This document shows positions 57,172 through 64,000 of a stretch of 64,000 nt of DNA, piece by piece; the stretch's first letter is position 1, and each line of letters starts with the position of its first letter. This DNA is from Xanthocytophaga agilis (GTDB lineage Bacteria; Bacteroidota; Bacteroidia; Cytophagales; 172606-1), in NCBI RefSeq assembly GCF_030068605.1, contig NZ_JASJOU010000025.1, positions 1-64,000 on the forward strand, written 5' to 3'. Made by a program: the position numbers and the translations under genes. The notes below the pieces were generated by a model. That model was given only the letters and a program-made list of their open reading frames with translations, did no database searches and was not told where the DNA came from.

Positions 57172-57232
57172 CAAAGTTATACTATCCCCACTTAGAGTAA
57201 TAGCTGCATATACAGATGTCTCATTTTTTGTC
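57172..57232 (-). promoter_or_regulatory. Upstream block and -7 box, RNA unit copy 5
   Basis: On the minus strand: GACAAAA-N5-GACA (57217-57232), then TAACTTTG (57172-57179) after 31 bases. Confidence 0.65.
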
Positions 57233-59069
57233 TATAAGAAATAGGATAGATTACCAAAGTGGACATACTCCATCTTCTATGCATCCATCGTTAATCATGC
57301 TGTAGTTAATCGTGCTGTAGTTAATCGTGCTGTTGATTTAAGATTTTCCAATTATGGAAAGGAAGCAAATGAACCAGATACGAATTATATCTCCCATTTT
57401 CTCTTGCATCCAAAACAACAGTCTAGCCTTATTGCTCCAGCCTGAGAATTTTCTATAGTTTAAGAATATAGATAATCTGAGATTCGGCAAAATTCATCTG
57501 TTCATACAAACCAGCAATGTAAAATAAATAAAATCATTTCTCTTTATGTTTCAGTGGGCCACTTTAAAGGCAAGCACTCAATTTGAGATATAAACTTTTT
57601 ATGATTGGGTTATAGCCGACTGACAGCAAAGTCTGATCAGGTAGGAATAATGATTGTTTAACCACCTGTGGAGAAATGTATTTTATTAAATGTATTTTAT
57701 TGAAGCAGTTAAAATGAGCTACTGTCTGCATTGTGCTGCAATAAAGCAGACTTTACTATTCTATACAGAACCTTACAAAGCATGGGGAAATTCGGCAACT
57801 AACGGGGAAAAATTCAGTAAATATTCTTAGAAAAGTTTTACAACAATCTGTTCAAATAAAAGGGAAGCATAGTTCTATCACCTTCTTGCTAAACTATAGA
57901 CAAAATAGATGACATTTAATAATAGTAATAAATACCTATATAAATACAGACAAGATTCTGATATTGGATCTGAGTACTTTTAGATAGTACTAAAAGAAGT
58001 TATAAAAAAAAATAGATCACAAATGGTAAGTAAACATTGTAATCCCTGACGTTTTTGTAAAATAAGTTGAATTATTTCACGATTTGCATAACACATTTCC
58101 TGAGAATATTTCAATAAATACAGCAAGTTGCTTTGTCATTCTTTTTGTCACTTTACAAGATAAGTAGTATTCTATTTTATTGTATTTACTTTGTTTAAAA
58201 TCGCACCTAAGCCTAGCGAATTAACCCAAAACAGAGATTCTAACAACAATGAACAGATATATTGTACTGTTGTTTGTTATTAGTTGAGAGGTTAATTCCA
58301 ATGAAAAAATGGTATCTTAAAATTTTAAAGTTATCGGTATTTTCTAAAAAGAGAACAATTTTATCTATTGATATGATTTTAACAAATCAGTCAAATGCAA
58401 GAATCAATCTCGATAGGATTTTTCTAACGCTCATCTATTTAGCATATACTTATGCAACTACCAGATCTGAGCCCAGCAGTATAAATCAATATCCATACGT
58501 AAGGTAATCTTGATTCACACTGTTATAAAAATAATAGTGATATAAATTTATTTTATGTATTATTTATACTTAAAAATATTTCGTTCATTAATTACACCTT
58601 TTCAATTCTATGCATTTACTACGTAGACTAAAACTAATTATAGTTCTTACTTTTTTATCCATCTGTGTTGATCTTTTGACTTAGCCCTACTGCTAGTAGT
58701 ATACGGATAGTAGTATACGAAATATCTATGGCAATGAAAGTGCAGGTAGCAATGCCAGTTAGCAATGCCAGGAAACAAGCTTATCAGCCGAAGACATGTA
58801 ATTAAGCAAGAAAAAACAGTCTTTCTACAAAGAGCGCAATAAAACTAATCTTATAAATATGCACAAATCTTTCAAAAATCATATAACCATTCAACTCTAT
58901 AAATAAACTATATGAATAGGTGATGGATTAAAAAAAGGATAGCTACAATTAAAATAACAAGGGTCTATACCTAAACAAACTAATCTTTAGTCAACTATCA
59001 AATTATAACTATCGGTATAAAAAAAGGTCACAAAAGATAATTCTCTATAATTTTTTGCATTACAACTCC
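57233..59069. other. Long non-coding stretch
   Basis: Includes TGCTGTAGTTAATCG repeats (57298-57333), an orphan GACAAAA-N5-GACA at 57899-57914 and TAGCAATGCCAGT twice (58747-58772). An ORF at 58262-58507 has a poor start and no domain. Nothing else is supported. Confidence 0.35.
57298..57333. repeat. 15-bp tandem repeat, two copies plus partial
   Basis: TGCTGTAGTTAATCG twice exactly, followed by TGCTGTT and preceded by a related GTTAATCA. Confidence 0.85.
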
Positions 59070-59432
59070 ATGAAAAAAACAATTCTTTTAGTTGACGACG
59101 AAGTTATCAGTCGTACCATACTCACTTTTATACTCCAACGAGAAGGATATCAGGTCTTAACAGCGATAGATGGTCTAGATGCACAAGGCCATTTGCAAGG
59201 AAAAAGCATTGATCTGATAATAACCGATCTGAATATGCCCAATATGGATGGAATTACCTTAATTGGAGAGATCCGGATTCGGGATGCCTATAAATACACC
59301 CCCATTGTCTTATTTACTTCAGAATCTGAATGGCAGAAAAAGAAAGCCATAGAGGCTGGCGCTAATGGGTCAATAGACAAGTCCTTTCAAACAAAACAGA
59401 TACTTACCACAATTAAAGCCATGATAAATTAA
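59070..59432 (+). CDS. Stand-alone receiver (CheY-like)
   Basis: 120 residues from ATG 59070; the earlier in-frame ATG adds only MHYNS. Acidic pair D9/D10, phospho-acceptor D53 (LIITDLNMPNMDG), T/S in LFTSES and K104. The usual KPF is changed to DKSFQ, so the Lys-Pro pair is partly altered. It is most similar to the receiver at 26202-26564 (same LIITDLNMPNMDG block). No output domain. A broken close copy of the 26.2-kb receiver follows directly. Confidence 0.9.
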   Translation: MKKTILLVDDEVISRTILTFILQREGYQVLTAIDGLDAQGHLQGKSIDLIITDLNMPNMDGITLIGEIRIRDAYKYTPIVLFTSESEWQKKKAIEAGANGSIDKSFQTKQILTTIKAMIN

Positions 59433-59449
59433 TAAAAATCATTACTCAA

Positions 59450-59777
59450 ATACAGAAGCATATTCTTACCGTAGATGATGATTACCCGTAACATACTCAA
59501 CAAACTACTCACAAAAGCAGGATGTCTGGTTATGAGTGCTGAAGACGGAGTAAATGCGCAAACGTATCTGGATGGACGCTTTTTTAATTTAATCATACCC
59601 GATCTGAATATGCTTACTATGGATGGAATCGAACTGGTTAAAGCCATTAGAGCGCACGCCATCTACAGATATATACTGTTAATTATGATCTCAACCAAGT
59701 CGAATCAAGATCGGCCTGCCCTCGAAGCAGGAGGTACTGTTTTAATCAAAAGCCTTTTCAGGTTTAATCCTTACTAG
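59450..59777 (+). pseudogene. Decayed recent copy of the 26.2-kb receiver gene
   Basis: The central part is nearly identical to the receiver at 26202-26564, at protein level (KLLTKAGCLVMSAEDGV, MDGIELVKAIRAHAIYRYI) and at nucleotide level. A frameshift near 59475 separates the start (HILTVDD) from the rest, and a second near 59755 destroys the conserved KPF Lys-Pro. The residue before the phospho-acceptor Asp is changed from T to P. The orientation is opposite to the parent, 33 kb away. It should not make a working receiver. Confidence 0.8.
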
Positions 59778-59975
59778 TCAGTATAAAGAAAAAGGTTATA
59801 AACCCGAATAGGGGTCTTTCAGTATAGACAGTTACTACGTTCATCCTAACAGTCTAAAAGCATATAAGCAAAAAAAGGTAGAGCAAGAAAGATAGCAGTT
59901 TTTATCTATTTAGCTTTTATTCTAAAATAAGAAATTGTTCTCATAAGTATTTCATTCTGTCTAAAACAATATAGC

Positions 59976-60371
59976 ATGAAGTCAATACTCAAAAGGCCAA
60001 TAGTAAGAACTATTATGTTAAGATTATGGAGCATTTCAGAAACATCTGTAACTGTTTTTATAATTTATCTGAGCCCTGAGATGTTTATTGAAGTAATCCT
60101 TATGTGTTTTATACTATGGATAAACGTGATATTTTTCTATTTAAGTAAAAGGATGCTGCATTCATTCATCAAGGTAATGAATGCAGTACTATTCATAGGT
60201 GCATTCTTTTGTTTACTAGTTTTACTTCTGGTCATGTTTGCTTTAAATCTCTGGATGTTTAGTTTACTGCTTTCTTTGCTTTTACCACTACACCTATTTG
60301 TTTTTTATCACTCTATCCAAACAGACACTTGCATAAGAAAAGCCTTTGTTTTATGGAATGACGAGAAATAA
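59976..60371 (+). CDS. Hypothetical four-helix membrane protein
   Basis: 131 residues with about four hydrophobic helices (SVTVFIIYLSPEMFIEVILM, CFILWINVIFFYL, VLFIGAFFCLLVLLLVMFAL, LLLSLLLPLHLFVF) and a short cytoplasmic tail. No recognised family. Basic residues at the N-terminus suggest the N-in orientation. It lies alone after the decayed receiver with no operon partner. Confidence 0.6.
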   Translation: MKSILKRPIVRTIMLRLWSISETSVTVFIIYLSPEMFIEVILMCFILWINVIFFYLSKRMLHSFIKVMNAVLFIGAFFCLLVLLLVMFALNLWMFSLLLSLLLPLHLFVFYHSIQTDTCIRKAFVLWNDEK

Positions 60372-61331
60372 TCAAATAGTATCATAATCTAAAATACTAT
60401 AGAAGTAAACCTAATAAGAATTAAACTCATGTATAGTCATACGAGATGTACCCACAAATACGCTGTATTTACTAAAGTAAATCTACGGCAAAGAGTAGAT
60501 CTTTTTATATAAATACTAGCCCCTGTGTCTTTGTTTTTAGAAAACCTTTTGGCGGTTTGAAAACAGAAAGGTTTGTTTAAATAACAGACTATGATCAGTC
60601 TTTTATGTAAAAGAAAGATTTATTCACAATATGTGAGAAGAAACGAAAATGCCATTAGTATAGTCAAACGGTGGTCTGGTTTAAATGTTGCGAATTGAAA
60701 TCAAGTTGTGAATAGAATTCGACAATCCAGTCAGCAATACATTATTAATTACCTGCAGGGCACACTATTGTATACTTCTACTTTCGGTATTGTATGCTTC
60801 AATGTTAAGTATTTATTATTTCTATCGAAAATCTTAAACAAAACTAGCCTTACAAAGGTTTAGTAGTATGTTAAATAACTCCAAATACAACTGACAATAA
60901 TAAGATCACTAGTCCTGAATGACAGATCTTACTTTGTTGATTGTTATAATCAATTTATTTTCTTTCTCTATTAATCTGTATTGAAATAAAATACGAAGTG
61001 TTAGTCAGATAAATAAGAGAACCAGTTGATTAGGCGAGATCTCTACAAAAAATATCCCATATCCAATATAAAGGGTTCAATAGAGGAACAACCTCTAAAG
61101 GATGTTGTGCGCTAAATTCCTGACTAAACCGATCGTTTTGAATTTTAGCAAAGCTAGTCATTAAACATACTATAAAAGATCAATGTAATTCTATTTCTGA
61201 ATAGATTATACGCAGTTTCGTGTGTCCGACTGTATGCTTTTGCCAATACCAGAGGGTAAGCTTTGTATTATATTTCGTATTCGGATAGATTTTAGAAAAT
61301 TTTATATTAAGTAATCCTTGTTATAAGTAAA
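60372..61331. other. Non-coding stretch, no gene seen
   Basis: AT-rich 960 bases before the sensor-HTH gene. It must contain that gene's promoter, but I could not assign a box. Confidence 0.35.
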
Positions 61332-62615
61332 ATGTTAAAACACGTTAGAGAAAGCTTCCTTTCAAAACATATCCTTTCTGCAAGCATTACAATCATTACC
61401 TTACTTCTGGCCTCGGATATTTTCATTACTTATTTCAACCATCAGGTGATGAAAGAAAATATTTTACGCCAAAATCAGGCAGAAAATGTCAAATTAGCCG
61501 TTTCTCATGCCATCTATTTGATCCATAATGCTGACTTGGCATTACGCGGATATGCTGCTTTTGAAGATACAACCTATCTTCCACCGCTTCGATTCGCCAT
61601 TGAAGATAAAGACTCGATTTACCATACTATTGAACAACCACTTCTCGATCAATATTATCCTTTGACTGAATTTGTTCTTTTAAAGGATTCGATCAATGTT
61701 TATCTGAACGAATGTCAGCAGATGAAGTCTTTGATTGAAGAAAAAAAATATATAGAGGTAAAAAAATGGTCTGCTCAAGCAAAAGGGTATCATTTATGGC
61801 TACAGTATAAGCGTTTTAAAAATCATATTGATCAGTTTCAGGACCAGGTAAAATCAGACGCACGCAGCGAATTTGATACAGCCATGCAGATCAATTACTG
61901 GATTGAAGCTGCGTTGCTAATGCTTTGTGTCCCTATTCTGGTACTTACTGCTGTTTTTGCACATAAACAACTGATAACAAGTCATAAACTGCAGCAGATT
62001 GAAGCACAAAACTCGCAATTGCTCTGCGAACAAAAAACTAAGTTGGAAGAGATGGTAATCCAGCGCACACAACAAATTCAACTACAAAATCACCAATTAA
62101 AAGAACAGCATGAACGTATCTTTCGGCAAAAAGAGCAATTAGCTATACAAGGGGAGGAACTTGCTCTGCAGTTTGAAGCATTGAAGCAATCCAAAAAAGA
62201 AAAGTTACAAGCTTATGCGCGAATTATTCAGGAGAAAACAATTACAATTGAAACAATTAAACAAGAGTTGGAGAAGGTAAGAAAAACACAGGTATGGGAT
62301 ATGCTTACCGACACAAACTTCAATAATTTATTGCATGCCCGCATTCATACAGAAGAATCCTGGCAACAGTTTAAAATTAACTTTGATGCAATTTATCCTA
62401 ATTTTTTTGCTAAGCTTCGTCAGCAATATCCAGATGTAACCTCAGCAGAACAGCGATTGGCGGCTCTAATTAAACTGAACCTATCTTCAAAAGAATGTGC
62501 TGACACACTAGGCATTAGCATAATTAGTGTTAGAAAAGCACGTTACCGACTTCGTAAAAAATTGCAAGTTGAAACTTCTGTATCACTTGAGGATTTTATT
62601 CAAACATCCTTCTAA
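61332..62615 (+). CDS. Membrane sensor fused to a C-terminal HTH
   Basis: 427 residues. Helices at about 16-34 and 193-212 enclose a helical periplasmic domain of about 155 residues (CHASE3- or 4HB-like). A long coiled coil follows (about 230-330, QQIQLQNHQLKEQHERIFRQ). The C-terminus (about 340-427) has FFAKLRQQYPDVTSAEQRLA and ALIKLNLSSKECADTLGISI, then SVRKARYRLRKKL. This is the LuxR/sigma-4-like HTH seen at the end of many Bacteroidota TPR and sensor proteins. A membrane-tethered DNA-binding regulator without phosphotransfer parts is implied. Whether it binds DNA while anchored is unknown. Confidence 0.85.
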   Translation: MLKHVRESFLSKHILSASITIITLLLASDIFITYFNHQVMKENILRQNQAENVKLAVSHAIYLIHNADLALRGYAAFEDTTYLPPLRFAIEDKDSIYHTIEQPLLDQYYPLTEFVLLKDSINVYLNECQQMKSLIEEKKYIEVKKWSAQAKGYHLWLQYKRFKNHIDQFQDQVKSDARSEFDTAMQINYWIEAALLMLCVPILVLTAVFAHKQLITSHKLQQIEAQNSQLLCEQKTKLEEMVIQRTQQIQLQNHQLKEQHERIFRQKEQLAIQGEELALQFEALKQSKKEKLQAYARIIQEKTITIETIKQELEKVRKTQVWDMLTDTNFNNLLHARIHTEESWQQFKINFDAIYPNFFAKLRQQYPDVTSAEQRLAALIKLNLSSKECADTLGISIISVRKARYRLRKKLQVETSVSLEDFIQTSF

Positions 62616-62854
62616 ATCTTTTTTTGCCTTGTTTAAATCTAACATCTACTTTAAGATAAGTTGGTGTATATATAGCTGAATATATATAGCTGATCAACTT
62701 ACTCAATAGCAATAAGATTATGTAAGGAATATCTTATTCTGTTTTTATATCTTTCTAAATTAAATTGACTACCGACTACCCATAAACATCTAAAATCCAC
62801 CACGAAGCTTATAGACAAAATGTTCCATCTTAGGCTTTCCTCCTACTTCTTATA
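62616..62854. other. Spacer before RNA unit copy 6
   Basis: Contains a short duplicated TATATATAGCTGA (62667-62692). No gene. Confidence 0.3.
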
Positions 62855-62915
62855 GACAAAAGGTAAGACATCTGTATACGTAACAGTGACTTTAACCAGT
62901 AATAATATAGCTTTG
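62855..62915 (+). promoter_or_regulatory. Upstream block and -7 box, RNA unit copy 6
   Basis: TATAGACAAAA-N5-GACATCTGTATA (core 62855-62870), then TAGCTTTG at 62908-62915 after 31 bases. Confidence 0.65.
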
Positions 62916-62921
62916 CCAGAT

Positions 62922-63004
62922 AGTCCATACACTTAGGGTGTATATAACTGTAATGTAAATTATTGGGGTAGAAAAGTTGCTGTATATTACATCAACTTTT
63001 TTGA
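62922..63004 (+). ncRNA. Predicted small RNA, dispersed family copy 6
   Basis: Body shares TAGTCCATACA with copy 4. Terminator stem AAAAGTTGCTGTA / TACATCAACTTTT (62972-63000, one mismatch) then T run. A second hairpin AAAAAGGATACTGCA / TGTAGTATCCTTTTT (63046-63079) follows, matching copies 2, 3 and 5. Confidence 0.6.
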
Positions 63005-63450
63005 GTAGTGAGTTTGTAAGTAATAGACTCATCATAGCTGGTTATAAAAAGGATACTGCATCTTGTAGTATCCTTTTTTTACAAAATATGAAAGGTCTTA
63101 TTTAGCCTAGTTCAAAGCAAGGTGAATAGCCCAATAAGAGTTTAAAGCTAAAATTCGCCTGATCAGAGAAAATAGTAACCTTTCACTTATGTATTAGGCA
63201 ACTTTTCTGACGTGACGTGGCGTTGCAGGTAATAGTATATAGGCTACCATCTGCTTTCCGATAGTTAAGTTAGAGATTATAGACAAAATTTACCTAATAC
63301 TGAAATAGACTATTCAGTTCTTCTCTATATACATCTATATATAGTTCTTTATAAGCTTCCCAATGATACATTTTCTATCCTTATATGAGGCTTTATATGA
63401 GGAAAAACAAACTATTAAGTAAAACCCGTTCAATACCCCGCTTTCCAAAA

Positions 63451-63480
63451 GTGAAACCAGCCCAAGTGAAACCAGCCCAA
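63451..63480. repeat. Exact 15-bp tandem duplication
   Basis: GTGAAACCAGCCCAA twice in a row in intergenic DNA. Confidence 0.95.
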
Positions 63481-63961
63481 CAACTAGTTCAATGTATTAT
63501 TTTGATATAGTATAAAGTTTATATACTGAGCCACTTAGATTCGCATTTTAAGGCTATTTTCAAACTTGTTCTACTCAATTTAATACACTCATACTAATGA
63601 ATTTAGCTCGATTTATATACAGTTAGAACATTTAGTATAATCGTGAGGCAATCTCTGTTAGACACAGATTAGGAATTTTTCTGACTATCTCATCAGTCAC
63701 GACTGATAGCTTTGCATTTACCTAAAACGATTGAGTGATATATATAGATAGTTGAGTAATATTACTCTGTTTCAAATGCAGGATCTAACGTATTAACATA
63801 TAGATATAAATAGGGTAATAAATGATTGGAGTAACTCTGATTATGATTATCTGGATTGGTTGCATGTAAGAAACGGTTTCTGAAGAACAAAGTGAAATTT
63901 CAAATTAAATGAGCATGTGTGTGTAGAACAAAATACAAACTGTCAGGATAGAGTATTTGCA

Positions 63962-63991
63962 TAAGATATGTTGGATTAAGATATGTTGGAT
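63962..63991. repeat. Exact 15-bp tandem duplication at window end
   Basis: TAAGATATGTTGGAT twice in a row. Confidence 0.95.
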
Positions 63992-64000
63992 CAAAACGTG

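Larger units (their letters stand above)
63005..64000. other. Non-coding right end of window
   Basis: No supported gene. Exact 15-bp duplications: GTGAAACCAGCCCAA at 63451-63480 and TAAGATATGTTGGAT at 63962-63991. Confidence 0.4.

Noticed and set aside
58262-58507. 81-codon plus-strand ORF
   Set aside because: Composition and start are poor. A shorter start (MKKWYLKILK) is possible, but nothing supports a real protein.
19624-63079. Dispersed RNA units considered as simple IS ends or MITEs
   Set aside because: No terminal inverted repeats bound the units and no target duplications were seen. The fixed block-to-promoter spacing and terminators fit RNA genes better, though a mobile origin is not excluded.
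29604-63991. Tandem repeats considered as CRISPR arrays
   Set aside because: The copies are directly adjacent without spacers, only two or three per site and different in sequence between sites. No cas genes were seen.

Overview
The window comes from a Bacteroidota chromosome, most likely order Cytophagales. It carries a SusC/SusD pair with an ECF sigma/FecR switch, a protein with a type IX secretion (Por) C-terminal domain, and several Bacteroidota-type -7 boxes (TAnnTTTG). Base composition is AT-rich and coding density is low, especially from 18 to 36 kb and from 52 to 64 kb. Genus cannot be settled from sequence alone. No rRNA, tRNA or CRISPR array was seen.

Layout. (1) 0-3 kb: a lipocalin-like DUF6265 protein, a decayed gene and a secreted alpha/beta hydrolase. 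(2) 3-12.4 kb: a nutrient-uptake locus on the minus strand. An ECF sigma factor and FecR anti-sigma lie upstream of an STN-domain SusC transporter, a SusD lipoprotein and a TlpA-like redoxin, closed by a clear terminator. (3) 13-18.4 kb: a plus-strand set. Two secreted or membrane proteins, each with two copies of an unfamiliar 'FPPH' domain, flank a DUF486 protein and an MFS transporter and are followed by an OmpR-type two-component system. (4) 18.4-25.3 kb: a graveyard with an IS4-like relic, a GC-rich island carrying a frameshifted HEYSH membrane protein and a GC-rich ORF, an Rhs core relic, a lysine-rich protein and a frameshifted secreted protein. (5) 25.5-34.4 kb: a chemotaxis-like cluster with one MCP, two CheW proteins and three stand-alone receivers, but no CheA. 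(6) 35.2-36.3 kb: an IS3-family relic punctured by short hairpin insertions. (7) 36.7-41.7 kb: a GAF/PAS sensor without output and an orphan histidine kinase. (8) 43.6-52 kb: an alpha-L-rhamnosidase and a 1,923-residue type IX-secreted surface protein. (9) 53.6-64 kb: a second output-less GAF/PAS sensor, small proteins, receivers (one a decayed recent copy of the 26.2-kb receiver) and a membrane sensor fused to an HTH.

The main new observation is a dispersed non-coding unit, seen six times (about 19.6, 24.0, 31.8, 34.7, 57.2 and 62.9 kb). Each has an upstream GACAAAA-N5-GACA block, then 30-31 bases further a TAnnTTTG -7 box. In five copies an intrinsic terminator with the stem AAAAGTTGCTGTA, or a variant of it, follows within 40-71 bases. 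These look like genes for a family of roughly 65-100 nt small RNAs. The upstream block also occurs alone at six more intergenic places with the same 5-base spacing. The intergenic DNA is also full of exact 12-21 bp tandem duplications.
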